Program-made: the position numbers and the translations under genes | The notes under the pieces: model-generated | Told to the model about the DNA's origin: nothing | The model's database searches: none | The model's input: the letters and a program-made list of their open reading frames with translations, nothing else | Part shown: piece after piece, positions 16,079 to 26,420 of the stretch | Layout of the letters: the number at the start of each line of letters is the position of its first letter | Numbering within the stretch: position 1 is the first letter of the stretch | NCBI RefSeq assembly: GCF_029589435.1 | Contig: NZ_JARRAG010000002.1 | Coordinates: 1,178,001 to 1,242,000 of the forward strand | Direction: 5' to 3' | DNA length: 64,000 bases | Source of the DNA: Paludisphaera mucosa | Lineage (GTDB): Bacteria; Planctomycetota; Planctomycetia; Isosphaerales; Isosphaeraceae

Positions 16079-17371
16079 ATGGGCGTCGAAACCGACTCGC
16101 TTCTGCTCGTGCTGCCCGTCTCCTTCCGTCGCGATCAGGCGGGCCGGCTCCTGTTCGAGTCGCAGGCTTGCAACGGCCTGGAACGCTGGGCCGAGAATTT
16201 CGGGCGCCTCGTGGTCGCCTGCCCGCTGGCCCCGGGGGTCGCCCGGGATGGCGACGAGACTTCCGAAATCTATCTCCCGGTCGACGACCTGCCTTCGCGC
16301 GACCGCATCGAGTTCATCACCCTCCCCACGGCCTACCGCATGCTCGCCTTCGCGAAGGCGTATCGCGGCGCCCGGGCGGCGCTGGCCGCGGCCATCCCCC
16401 GCTGCCAGTATCTCTGCTTTGCGATCGGCGGCCTGTTCGGCGACTGGGCGAGCGTCGCCGCGCTCGAGGCGCACCGCCAGGGGCGGCCCTTCTCGGTGTG
16501 GACCGACCGCGTGGAGCATCAGGTGATCAAGAAGGCCTACCTCGAATCGCGGGGGCCCAGGCGGTTCCTGCGATGGGTCAAGAACAACCTGGTCATCTCG
16601 CCCATGATGGCATCGATGGAGCGCCGCGTGGTCAGCCGGGCCGACCTCGGGCTCTTCCACGGCCGGGACTGCTACGACGGCTACGCGCCCATCAGCCGCC
16701 GACCCTTCGTCGTCCACAACATCCACACGAAGCCCGAGGACCGGATCGATGAGGCCGCGCTGCGCGAGAAGCTCCGCCGGGCGCGGGCCGGCGAACCGCT
16801 GCGGATCGTCTACACCGGCCGGGCCGCGGGCATGAAGGGGCCGCTCGACTGGGTCCGGGTCCTGGCGGACCTGCACGGCCGCGGGGTGGCCTTCCACGCC
16901 ACGTGGCTGGGCGACGGCCCCCTGCTCGCCGAGATGCGCGAGGAGGTCGCGCGGCACGGCCTGGCCGATCGCGTCGACCTGCCGGGGTTCGTCGGCGACC
17001 GGCGGCGGGTGATGCAGGCGATGCGCGACTCGGACCTCTTCCTGTTCTGCCACAAGACGCCGGAATCGCCGCGCTGCCTGATCGAGGCGCTGATCGCGGC
17101 CAGCCCGATCGTCGGCTACGACAGCGCGTTCGCCCGAGACCTGCTCGAAGACTCGGCCGACCTCGCGTTGACCCCCCTCGACGACCCGGACGCGCTGGCC
17201 CGGCGGGTCGCGGGGTTCGACGCCGACCGCCAGGCCCTGGTCGCCCTCATGGAGCGATGCTACGAGCTGGGGGGCCACTACTCGGACCGCGCCGTCTTCC
17301 GGCATCGCAGCGAACTGATCAAGACGTACCTCGGCGTCGGCGACGCCGGACGGGTCGAGGCCGGCGTATGA
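16079..17371 (+). CDS. GT4-type glycosyltransferase
   Basis: 430 residues without a signal peptide. The C-terminal half has the GT-B donor-binding layout: LRIVYTGRAAGMKGPLDWVR (start of the second Rossmann domain), HATWLGDGPLLAEMREEVAR, VDLPGFVGDRRRVMQAMRDS, and the nucleotide-sugar motif region SPRCLIEALIAASPIVGYDS, where an E-x7-E-like pattern is partly kept. This places it near family GT4. The N-terminal half is divergent. The ATG at 16079 has AGGA seven bases upstream. It is followed with four-base overlaps by a tiny frame and then a UDP-sugar epimerase, so it probably builds an exopolysaccharide or surface glycan from the epimerase product. Confidence 0.85.
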   Translation: MGVETDSLLLVLPVSFRRDQAGRLLFESQACNGLERWAENFGRLVVACPLAPGVARDGDETSEIYLPVDDLPSRDRIEFITLPTAYRMLAFAKAYRGARAALAAAIPRCQYLCFAIGGLFGDWASVAALEAHRQGRPFSVWTDRVEHQVIKKAYLESRGPRRFLRWVKNNLVISPMMASMERRVVSRADLGLFHGRDCYDGYAPISRRPFVVHNIHTKPEDRIDEAALREKLRRARAGEPLRIVYTGRAAGMKGPLDWVRVLADLHGRGVAFHATWLGDGPLLAEMREEVARHGLADRVDLPGFVGDRRRVMQAMRDSDLFLFCHKTPESPRCLIEALIAASPIVGYDSAFARDLLEDSADLALTPLDDPDALARRVAGFDADRQALVALMERCYELGGHYSDRAVFRHRSELIKTYLGVGDAGRVEAGV

Positions 17372-17481
17372 GCGACTCGACGGCAAGGGGCGACGGCATG
17401 GGCGGCGGATCGGCGGACGCATCCGGTCGAGGTCGCCCCTCGACGCGGGCCGTCCCGGCTCGCGGGAGGGCGGCGTCATGA
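17368..17481 (+). CDS. Possible 37-residue coupled peptide
   Basis: ATGA overlaps occur at both ends: its ATG (17368) overlaps the glycosyltransferase stop and its TGA overlaps the ATG of the epimerase (17478). The translation is Ser/Gly/Arg-rich (MSDSTARGDGMGGG at the start) with no motif. A translated peptide could couple ribosomes across the junction, but a chance frame is just as likely; a frame with the same composition runs on upstream through the glycosyltransferase gene. Confidence 0.2.
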   Translation: MSDSTARGDGMGGGSADASGRGRPSTRAVPARGRAAS

Positions 17482-18446
17482 AGACCCTGGTCACCGGCGG
17501 CGCCGGGTTCATCGGCTCGCATCTCGTCGACCGCCTGCTCGCCGACGGCGGCGAGGTGACGGTCCTGGACAACTTCGACGCGTACTATCCCGAGGCCCGC
17601 AAGCGGTCGAACCTCGAGGACGCCTCGCGATCGCCGGGCTTCCGCCTGGTCGAGGCCGACATCCGCGACGCCTCGGCGGTCGCCGGCCTGTTCCGCGAGT
17701 TCGCCCCCGACGCCGTCGTCCACCTCGCCGCGCGGGCCGGGGTGAGGCCCAGCATCGAGCAGCCGGCCCTCTACGCCGACGTCAACGTCGTCGGCACCGT
17801 GAACCTGCTGGAGGCCGCCTGCCGGATCGAGCCCCGGCCGAGGTTCGTCTACGCCTCCAGCTCCAGCGTCTACGGCGATCGCGACACGGCCCCCTTCCGC
17901 GAGACCGACTCGGTGGACCTGCCCGTGAGCCCCTACGCCGCTACCAAGAAGGCGTGCGAGCTGCTGGCCCACACCTTCCACCACCTCCACGGCCTGCCCG
18001 TCACCGGGCTCCGGTTCTTCACCGCCTACGGCCCCCGCAACCGGCCGGACCTGGCCATCGCCAAGTTCACCGACCTGATCGATCGAGGTCGGCCCGTCCC
18101 CATGTTCGGCGACGGCTCGACCCGGCGCGACTACACCTACGTCGGCGACATCGTCGCCGGGATCGTCGCCGCGGTCGATCGCTGCCGCTCGCACCAGATT
18201 TACAACCTCGGCAACTCCAGCCCGATCGAGCTGCACGCCATGATCGCGGCGATCGGCGAGGCGCTGGGCAAGGAGCCGATCATCGACCGCCAGCCCGAGC
18301 AGCCGGGCGACGTCCGCCAGACCTTCGCCGACGTCTCGCGCGCCGAGGCCGAGCTGGGCTACCGCCCCAAGACGACCTTCGCCGAGGGCCTCCGCGAATA
18401 CGTCCGCTGGCGGGCCGCAATGCAGGGCCGCCTCGGCGCGGGCTGA
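17478..18446 (+). CDS. NAD-dependent UDP-sugar epimerase (UDP-glucuronate 4-epimerase-like)
   Basis: An extended short-chain dehydrogenase of 322 residues. The cofactor motif TGGAGFIGSHLVDRLL is at residues 6-21, D58 to DAVVHLAARAGVRPSIEQP follows, and the active site has SSSSVYGD with the catalytic Y/K pair in SPYAATKKACE (about residue 153). RFFTAYGPRNRPDLAIAKFT and GDGSTRRDYTYVGDIVAGI are characteristic of the UDP-glucuronate 4-epimerase group and related UDP-glucose epimerases. It would interconvert a UDP-hexuronic acid or hexose for glycan assembly by the glycosyltransferase just upstream. Its ATG overlaps the previous frame's stop; GGGAGGGCGGCGTC provides a strong ribosome-binding site. 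Confidence 0.9.
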   Translation: MKTLVTGGAGFIGSHLVDRLLADGGEVTVLDNFDAYYPEARKRSNLEDASRSPGFRLVEADIRDASAVAGLFREFAPDAVVHLAARAGVRPSIEQPALYADVNVVGTVNLLEAACRIEPRPRFVYASSSSVYGDRDTAPFRETDSVDLPVSPYAATKKACELLAHTFHHLHGLPVTGLRFFTAYGPRNRPDLAIAKFTDLIDRGRPVPMFGDGSTRRDYTYVGDIVAGIVAAVDRCRSHQIYNLGNSSPIELHAMIAAIGEALGKEPIIDRQPEQPGDVRQTFADVSRAEAELGYRPKTTFAEGLREYVRWRAAMQGRLGAG

Positions 18447-18455
18447 GGAGGACCG

Positions 18456-19151
18456 ATGCCCGCACGCCGCCAGGCCGCACCCCCGGCGGGCGCCGAGCCC
18501 TGGGACGCCGACGAGGCCTTCCGGCGGCTGCGCGAGGCGGTGCGCGGGCGTCCCAAGGCGGCGGTCTTCGACCTCCGCGATCGCGGGTTCGGCAGCCCGT
18601 TCGAGGTCCTCGTCGCCAGCCTGATCTCCGCCCGGACCCGCGACGAGACGACCCTCGCGGTCGGCTTGCGGCTCTTCCCGGTCGCGGCGACGCCGGCGGC
18701 GATGGTCGAGCTGGGCGAGGCCCGGCTGGCCGAGCTGATCCGGCCGGCGACCTTCCCCGAGCCCAAGGCTCGCGACGTCGTCGAGCTGTCGCGGCGGATC
18801 CTCGACGGCCACGGCGGCGAGGTCCCGGCGACGATGGAGGGGCTGACGGCCTTCCGCGGGGTCGGGCCCAAGATCGCCGCCCTGACGCTGGCCGCGGCCT
18901 TCGGCGTCCCGATCGTGCCGGTCGACGTCCACGTCCACCGCATCGCCAACCGCTGGGGGCTGGTCGCGACCCGCACCCCCGAGCAGACGATGAGGGCCCT
19001 GGAGGCCGCCCTCCCCGAGCGCTACTGGATCGAGACCAACGAGTTGCTGGTCCCGTTCGGCAAGTTCGTCTGCACGGGCGTCTCGCCCCGGTGCTCGACC
19101 TGCCCGCTGCTGGCGATGTGCCGCCGGGTCGGCGTGACCCAGAGCCGCTGA
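18456..19151 (+). CDS. nth: Endonuclease III-like DNA glycosylase/AP lyase
   Basis: 231 residues with the complete helix-hairpin-helix and iron-sulfur architecture. LTAFRGVGPKIAALTLAAAF carries catalytic K139 and IVPVDVHVHRIANRWGLV catalytic D157. Four cysteines with spacing C-x6-C-x2-C-x5-C (206, 213, 216, 222) form the [4Fe-4S] loop. It removes oxidised pyrimidines and cleaves the abasic strand. The substrate-flipping region reads SLISARTRDE where E. coli Nth has a SAQ motif, so the base-replacing residue differs and substrate preference may be shifted. An N-terminal extension of about 20 residues is Ala/Pro-rich. Starts nine bases after the epimerase stop and probably shares its transcript, though the functions are unrelated. 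Confidence 0.9.
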   Translation: MPARRQAAPPAGAEPWDADEAFRRLREAVRGRPKAAVFDLRDRGFGSPFEVLVASLISARTRDETTLAVGLRLFPVAATPAAMVELGEARLAELIRPATFPEPKARDVVELSRRILDGHGGEVPATMEGLTAFRGVGPKIAALTLAAAFGVPIVPVDVHVHRIANRWGLVATRTPEQTMRALEAALPERYWIETNELLVPFGKFVCTGVSPRCSTCPLLAMCRRVGVTQSR

Positions 19152-19173
19152 GGGGGCCCCGGCCGGCCGGCCG

Positions 19174-22065
19174 TCAGTCGGGCGCGACGGCCCCGCCGCG
19201 GGACCGCCACCAGTCCTTGAGGCGTTTCAGGCGCAGGTGGTTGCGCTCGCGGCCGGTCTGGCTGGCGGCGTCGAAGCCGTCCATGTTGCGCTCGATCTGG
19301 CGGTACTCGACCGGGTCGATGTACCAGTTCAGGGTCTCGACGTTCTGCGAGGCCTGGCCGACCTGGATGGTGTCGCAGGTGAAGACGACGGTCCGGAAGA
19401 AGGCGTCGTCGCCGGTCTCGCGCTTGAAGAGGGCGTGGAGGACCTCCAGGTTCTCGTCGTTGCGGAAGAACATCGACGACTCGCGCGCCATGGCGACCCC
19501 CTGGGCCGGGATGGCGAGCGAGGCGGCCCCGTCGTGGAGCAGGGTGAGGACGTGGGGGATCAGGCCGACGCCCCAGGCGACCCAGTCGTAGAGCGGGACG
19601 CCGCCGGCCTCGACCTCGGCCTGGGGCTTGGACGGCGCGTAGACTTCCTGGTCGAGGATCTTCAGCCGCTTCTCGTTGCGGAAGGCGCGGACCTGGACGA
19701 CCAGCACGCCGGAGGCGTTGCGGCGGAGCCAGTCGCGGTGGCTGTTGATCCAGGCCGAGGCCAGGTTCACGCCGTAGTTGTCGTAATAGCCGGCGTCGAC
19801 TACGTGCCGCGCCGGGAAGGTCGGCAGGGCGACGACCGAGGTGATGAACGGGAAGGTCGCGCTCATCCGCACGGCCGAGGCCAGCCGCAGGTGGTCGAGC
19901 GCCTGGTGCTCGGCGAAGAGCTTGGAGAACTCCATCGACGAGAAGGAGCTGAGGGCCGGGTACTCCAGGTCGTAGTCGTCGACGTCCTTCGCGGTCTTGA
20001 GGCGGCCGTCCTTGTTCTTGGGCTTCCCTTCCAGGTAGCGCCTCATCAGCTCGTCGCGGCTCTCGTCGAGCAGGACGCCGTTGAGGTGGACGGTCAGGTC
20101 GGCCATGGGCAGGTTGCCGATCAGGATGCGGCGGCCGTCCTCGACGAGCATGGGCGAGAAGACGATCGAGGGGATCGCCCCGGCCCGCTCCTTCTCGGCG
20201 AGGTCGCCGAAGGTCTTGCCCAGCTCGGGGGCGTACTCGCGCCAGACGTCCTCCAGCTTGTCGCCCCGGTTGTACACCGCGAACGGCGTGAGGGCGTTGG
20301 GGAGGAAGTCGCGGAAGGCGATCTGCCAGGCGATGGGGCCGAGGAAGTCGGGCTGCCGCCCCCCCTCCTGCAGGACGTGGTCGCCGGCCTTCTCGGCGTG
20401 CAGGGCGACGTAGCGCGCCGCGCCGAGCATGCCGCCGGAGGCCCCGGTGATCAGGCGGGCGTGGCGGTGGAAGCCGGGGAAGGCCTCGTCGAGCTTGCGG
20501 AGGACCGTCTGGGTCCAGACCCCGGCGCGGAGGGCCCCGCCGCTGGTCGTCACCACCACCACGATCGGCTTGCCCGCGCCGGCCGGGCCCGAGCCCGATC
20601 CCGACCCCCCCCAGCGCATGCCGGCCTGCCAGCGGTCCAGGAGCTTCTGGCGGGCCTCGAAGTCGGCGCGGCCCTCGGTGAGCTTGCGCTCCTTCTGGAA
20701 CGCCGCCAGGTCGACGACCCGGGCGTAGGTCTGGGGCTTGGCCTCGCTGAGGCTCAGGTGGTAGCGGTACTGCTCCAGGGGCGTCGGGTAGAGGTCGGGG
20801 CCTCCCGGCGACCCGCCGGCCAGGTCGCGGACCAGCACGTCGTAGTCGAGCATGCCCGAGGCCGCCACCAGGCCCAGGATCGCCGCCGCGGCGATCGCCC
20901 GCGACTTCCAGTGCTGCCGCATCCCCAGCCAGACCAGGAACGTCGCCAGCACGCCCAGCAGGATGCAGAGCGAGAAGGCGGGCGGGAACAGCCGCTGCGT
21001 GGCCGCCGGGAAGACCCAGGCCACAAGGTACAGGATCCCGACGATGATCAGCATGTTCTTGGCGTTGCCCTGCGGGTCGAGCCGGTCGTTGTCCAGCCGC
21101 CAGAGCTGGCCGAAGTCCAGGCGCCGGTGCAGGACCTGCCGCCTCAGCTCGTTGAGCCGGGTCGGGATCCGGGTCGCGACCACCACGAGGGCCGTCGCCA
21201 CGGCCGCCGCCACGCCCAGGATCCATCCCCTCGCCACCACCGTCTGCAGGGCCCCCGAGCGCATCGAGGGGAGCACCGCGGGCAGGGCCAGCATCGTCAC
21301 GATCGGCTGGGCCGCGAAGAACACGAACCAGCCCATCTGCACGCTGGCCGTCGGGCTCTCGGGGACCAGCCGGTCGAGCGCGGGGGGCAGGAAGGCCCGA
21401 AGCGCGTGATCCAGCCGGCCCCAGGCCCGATGCTCGGGATCCTCGCGATGCGCCTCGTAGTCGCTGACGAACAGCAGGTAGAGCATCCAGAACATGAACA
21501 GCGTCACGCCCAGGCCGGCCATGAACTGGTCGCCCCGCTCGGGGCTCCAGAAGAGGCCGGGCATCCCCATGCTGGAGAGCCCGCCGTAGATCATCCAGAG
21601 CACGAACACGACGGTGAGGAGCAGCAGATAGTTCGCCAGGCCGGTGTGGACCGCCCGCCAGAGGATCGGGTACAGCCGCCACGTCGAGACGGCCGTCAGC
21701 CCCAGGACGACGACCAGGATCGTCCACTGCGAGTCGAGGAAGATGCGCGCGACCGTCGGCAGGTTCGAGTCGGCCGCCGACGCCCCCCCCCGCGCGACCG
21801 ACATCAGCTTCTGCGCGTCGACCGAGGGCTTCGGGGGCCCTCCCTGGTCGACCTTGACGCCGTCCGAGGCGAACGACAGGACGAAGCCCAGATACCAGGG
21901 CGCGACGGCCATCACGACCCAGGCGAAGGCCGCCATCCGGAAGCCCCAGCCGTCCCCGCGCCACGGGCGCCCTCCGGTCGTCTCTGCGGCGTCCGCCATG
22001 ATCACGTCATCCTTCATCGATCCCGCGGCGTCGGCGTCCCTGCCGAGTTCCTCACGAATGGTCAC
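19174..22065 (-). CDS. Polytopic membrane protein with C-terminal patatin-like phospholipase domain
   Basis: About 963 residues. The first 430 hold roughly nine hydrophobic segments (for example FAWVVMAVAPWYLGFVLSFA, LLLLTVVFVLWMIYGGLSSM, LIIVGILYLVAWVFPAATQR). A soluble patatin domain follows from about 495. VVVVTTSGGALRAGVWTQTV is the oxyanion loop, LITGASGGMLGAARYVALHA holds the GxSxG nucleophile near residue 541, and VVDAGYYDNYGVNLASAWIN carries the catalytic Asp (DAG/DGG variant, about residue 754). It should hydrolyse acyl lipids at the membrane. A Gly/Ser linker (GGSGSGSGPAGAGK) precedes the domain. The first Met (22065) lacks a clear ribosome-binding site; internal Mets at 22017 and 21999 come before the first membrane helix and are credible alternatives. 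Confidence 0.82.
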   Translation of the reverse strand: MTIREELGRDADAAGSMKDDVIMADAAETTGGRPWRGDGWGFRMAAFAWVVMAVAPWYLGFVLSFASDGVKVDQGGPPKPSVDAQKLMSVARGGASAADSNLPTVARIFLDSQWTILVVVLGLTAVSTWRLYPILWRAVHTGLANYLLLLTVVFVLWMIYGGLSSMGMPGLFWSPERGDQFMAGLGVTLFMFWMLYLLFVSDYEAHREDPEHRAWGRLDHALRAFLPPALDRLVPESPTASVQMGWFVFFAAQPIVTMLALPAVLPSMRSGALQTVVARGWILGVAAAVATALVVVATRIPTRLNELRRQVLHRRLDFGQLWRLDNDRLDPQGNAKNMLIIVGILYLVAWVFPAATQRLFPPAFSLCILLGVLATFLVWLGMRQHWKSRAIAAAAILGLVAASGMLDYDVLVRDLAGGSPGGPDLYPTPLEQYRYHLSLSEAKPQTYARVVDLAAFQKERKLTEGRADFEARQKLLDRWQAGMRWGGSGSGSGPAGAGKPIVVVVTTSGGALRAGVWTQTVLRKLDEAFPGFHRHARLITGASGGMLGAARYVALHAEKAGDHVLQEGGRQPDFLGPIAWQIAFRDFLPNALTPFAVYNRGDKLEDVWREYAPELGKTFGDLAEKERAGAIPSIVFSPMLVEDGRRILIGNLPMADLTVHLNGVLLDESRDELMRRYLEGKPKNKDGRLKTAKDVDDYDLEYPALSSFSSMEFSKLFAEHQALDHLRLASAVRMSATFPFITSVVALPTFPARHVVDAGYYDNYGVNLASAWINSHRDWLRRNASGVLVVQVRAFRNEKRLKILDQEVYAPSKPQAEVEAGGVPLYDWVAWGVGLIPHVLTLLHDGAASLAIPAQGVAMARESSMFFRNDENLEVLHALFKRETGDDAFFRTVVFTCDTIQVGQASQNVETLNWYIDPVEYRQIERNMDGFDAASQTGRERNHLRLKRLKDWWRSRGGAVAPD

Positions 22066-22273
22066 TCACAATGCGGCAGCCCGCCGGGGAAATCAAGGTC
22101 GATCGCGGGCCGGCAGCCCTTCGGCCCATCGGCTTGACGCCGGGAGAGGCCGCTGGTAGGTTCGAGCGAGGACGTTTCCACCCGTTCGAGCCGCCCGCCG
22201 CCCCCATCTCGGGCCGCGCGGCGTCTCAGCCCGGCGTCGCCTTGATGGGCCTGAATCGACGCACCTTCCCCCC

Positions 22274-23383
22274 ATGGCCGACGAACGCATCCGGCGGCAG
22301 ATCGCCTTCCTCGCCGCCCAGCTGATGTACCGAAGGACCGAGTCCGAGTACTTCACCGCCAAGCGCAAGGCCGCCAAGCAGCTCGGGGTCGAGTACCGGT
22401 TCCGGCCCGGCGACCTCCCCTCCAACGCCGAGATCCGCGACCAGATCCAGGCCATGGCCCGGATGCACGAGGGGCCGAAGCGGCTCGACAAGCTCCGCGC
22501 CATGCGGCTGGAGGCGCTCCGCATGATGCGCAAGCTCGCGCGGTTCCGGCCCCGGCTGATCGGCAGCGTCTGGACCGGCCACGTCCGCGAGGGGTCGGAC
22601 ATCGACCTGCACGTCTTCTGCGACTCGCAGGCGCTCGTGACCGACGCGCTCGACGAGCACGGCCTGGCCTACGAGGTGCAGCACAAGCGGATCGTCAAGT
22701 ACGGCGAGGAGCGCGTCTTCACGCACATCCACGTCGACGACCGCTTCCCGTTCGAGCTGACGCTCTACCCCGAGGACAAGGTCCACTACGTCTTCAAGAG
22801 CTCCATCACCGGCAAGCCCATCGAACGGGCCTCGATCGCCGCGCTGGAGGCGTTCCTGAAGGCCGAGGACCCCGAGATCGACCTGGACTTCGAGGTCGAG
22901 CGCGTCGAGGACCACGTCGACCGCTTCGAGCTGTACCGCCTGCTGCTGCGGCCGCTCGAAGCGGTGAAGCAGAACCCCAAGCACCACCCCGAGGGCGACG
23001 CGCTCTACCACAGCCTGCAGGTCTTCGAGCTGGCCCGCGACGAGCGCGGGTACGACGAGGAGTTCCTCCTCGCCGCGCTGCTGCACGACGTCGGCAAGGC
23101 GATCGACCCGTCGAACCACGTCGGCGCGGGCCTGCAAGCCCTGGAAGGGACGATCACCCCGCGGACCGAGACCCTGATCGCCCTGCACATGGACGCCCTG
23201 GCCTACCGCCAGGGGACCCTCGGAGCCCGCGCCCGATCGCGGCTGGAGCAGTCCGAGGAGTTCGAGGACCTGATGCTCCTCCGCGAGCTGGACTCGCGCG
23301 GCCGCCGGCCCGGCGCGATCGTCTGCGAGCTGGACGAGGCCCTGGCCTTCATCCGGGACCTCGCCGAGGAGGACGAGGCGTGA
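22274..23383 (+). CDS. Nucleotidyltransferase fused to an HD phosphohydrolase domain
   Basis: 369 residues. The N-terminal part has a minimal nucleotidyltransferase active site, GSVWTGHVREGSDIDLHVF (GS at 97-98, the DxD pair at 109 and 111), and a third acidic position in FPFELTLYPED. The second half has HD-domain motifs HHPEGDALYHSLQVFELARD and LLAALLHDVGKAIDPSNH, the metal-binding HD pair being LLHDVGK. This layout recalls bacterial tRNA CCA-adding enzymes with HD domains and GlnD-like regulators, but the tRNA-binding head is not apparent. It may be a nucleotide-signalling or RNA-end-processing enzyme. Faces away from the patatin gene and converges with the GT2 gene, 12 bases away. Confidence 0.8.
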   Translation: MADERIRRQIAFLAAQLMYRRTESEYFTAKRKAAKQLGVEYRFRPGDLPSNAEIRDQIQAMARMHEGPKRLDKLRAMRLEALRMMRKLARFRPRLIGSVWTGHVREGSDIDLHVFCDSQALVTDALDEHGLAYEVQHKRIVKYGEERVFTHIHVDDRFPFELTLYPEDKVHYVFKSSITGKPIERASIAALEAFLKAEDPEIDLDFEVERVEDHVDRFELYRLLLRPLEAVKQNPKHHPEGDALYHSLQVFELARDERGYDEEFLLAALLHDVGKAIDPSNHVGAGLQALEGTITPRTETLIALHMDALAYRQGTLGARARSRLEQSEEFEDLMLLRELDSRGRRPGAIVCELDEALAFIRDLAEEDEA

Positions 23384-23395
23384 CCGCAGTCCGCC

Positions 23396-24502
23396 TCACG
23401 CCCGGCCGGCGGCCAGCTTCTCGACGCTGAGCCGTCGGTTGGTCGCGACCTGCCGGGCGAGGTCGGGCGGCATGGTCCCGCGCGCCAGCAGCCGGTCGGC
23501 GACGGCGATCGCCTCGTCGTGGCCGCCGGTGTAGTAGAGCGACACGCCGTATTCCAGCTCCAGCAGGTAGTCGTACACGGTCCGCCAGACGAAGAGCCGC
23601 TGAGGGTCGGGCCGCGGCGCGTCGAGGGCGAAGCGGAAGAACATCCGCGCCGTGTGGAACTCGCGGGCGGCCTGGTAGTGCATCCCGACCTGGTAGAGCG
23701 GCTCGGCGCGGTCGGGCGAGTGCTCGAAGGCGGTCAGGTAGGCCGCCATCACCTCGGGCCAGGGGTCGCCCCGGCGTTCCTTCAGGACGCCGATCTGGAA
23801 GAGCGAGTACCAGACCTCCTCGGCCCACCCGCCCAGCGCCAGCCGGCGCTGGTAGTTCCGGACGGCGAGGTCGACGTCGCCGGCGTCGCGGTAGCTCTGG
23901 GCGAGGTAGAAGACGTAGCGGGCGTCGTCGGGCTCGTCGAGCAGGGCCTTCTCCAGCAGGAGGGCGTCGCGGCGGTAGGTCAACGGGTCGTGGGCCCGCG
24001 CGCCGTCGTGGCTGACGATCGTGCGGAGGCCGGGCAGGTGCGCCTCGGTCCGCGCGGTCGGGCAGGTCAGGTACTCGTGGAGCACGCCCCGATACTTCCA
24101 CGGCAGGGCGCTGCGGACGAGCTGCTTGCGGTGGTAGCAGGTCGAGCCGTAGTGGACCGTCATGTTGTACGAGTCGGCCGCGAGGCTCGGCCGGGCGAAG
24201 CCGTCGTCGATCGCCAGGGTCTCGTCGGCGTCGATGGTGAAGGTGTACGCGCCGCGGTCGCGGGCGGCGGCGAGCACCTCGTTGCGATTGTGGGCGAAGT
24301 CGACCCACGGCCGCTGGAGGAGCGTCCCCGGCAGGTCGCCGAGCGCCTCGCGGATCAGGTCCTGGGTGCCGTCGCTCGAGCCGGTGTCGGCGATCACCCA
24401 CGAGTCGATGAAGGGGCGGACCGACTCCAGGCAGCGGCGGATCACCGGGGCCTCGTCCTTCACGATCATGCCGAGGCAGACGGTCAAATCCTGGGCGTTC
24501 AT
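23396..24502 (-). CDS. GT2 family glycosyltransferase with helical-repeat C-terminus
   Basis: 368 residues. LTVCLGMIVKDEAPVIRRCL, DSWVIADTGSSDGTQDLIRE and YTFTIDADETLAIDDGFARP give the GT-A fold with the DxD-type metal motif (DADE). The C-terminal 180 residues contain TPR-like helices (YVFYLAQSYRDAGDVDLAVR, RAEPLYQVGMHYQAAREFHT), a known combination in bacterial GT2 proteins that act on surface or protein-linked glycans. The ATG at 24502 has GGAGAGGACG in front of it, so the upstream extension of the frame to 25051 is not coding. Acceptor and donor unknown. Confidence 0.88.
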   Translation of the reverse strand: MNAQDLTVCLGMIVKDEAPVIRRCLESVRPFIDSWVIADTGSSDGTQDLIREALGDLPGTLLQRPWVDFAHNRNEVLAAARDRGAYTFTIDADETLAIDDGFARPSLAADSYNMTVHYGSTCYHRKQLVRSALPWKYRGVLHEYLTCPTARTEAHLPGLRTIVSHDGARAHDPLTYRRDALLLEKALLDEPDDARYVFYLAQSYRDAGDVDLAVRNYQRRLALGGWAEEVWYSLFQIGVLKERRGDPWPEVMAAYLTAFEHSPDRAEPLYQVGMHYQAAREFHTARMFFRFALDAPRPDPQRLFVWRTVYDYLLELEYGVSLYYTGGHDEAIAVADRLLARGTMPPDLARQVATNRRLSVEKLAAGRA

Positions 24503-24722
24503 CGTCCTCTCCGGTCGTTGCTTCGGGCCCGCCCGCGGCGCGTCCCGCCCGTGCGGCGACGGGCCGCTCGGACGCCCGATTGGGAGCATACGACGTCCCC
24601 GCCCGGGGATGAACCGGCCGCGGAGAATTCTCGCCGAGGGGCGGGCAATCATGAAAATCCGATCATGTTCGCTTCCGACATCATGACTCGCAAGAAGACG
24701 TTCTAGGGTTCTCGGCAGTTGA

Positions 24723-26273
<1,551 letters not shown>

Positions 26274-26292
26274 TCGCGAGGAGGCCGCCGAC

Positions 26293-26315
26293 GGCCCCGC
26301 GCGAAGGCGGCGGGG
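26293..26315 (+). terminator. Hairpin terminator of the collagen-like gene
   Basis: GCCCCGC (26293-26299) pairs perfectly with GCGGGGC (26309-26315) around a nine-base loop, followed by TCTT. It begins about 20 bases after the stop codon at 26273. Confidence 0.45.
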
Positions 26316-26420
26316 CTCTTGGCGGACCGTCGCGGACGTCGTGCAAAATGGGACGGACGGCGCGACCGGGAAGTCGCGTCGCCCGCTCTATCGTCGATTG
26401 CGCGATTCGATCGGCCGGGC

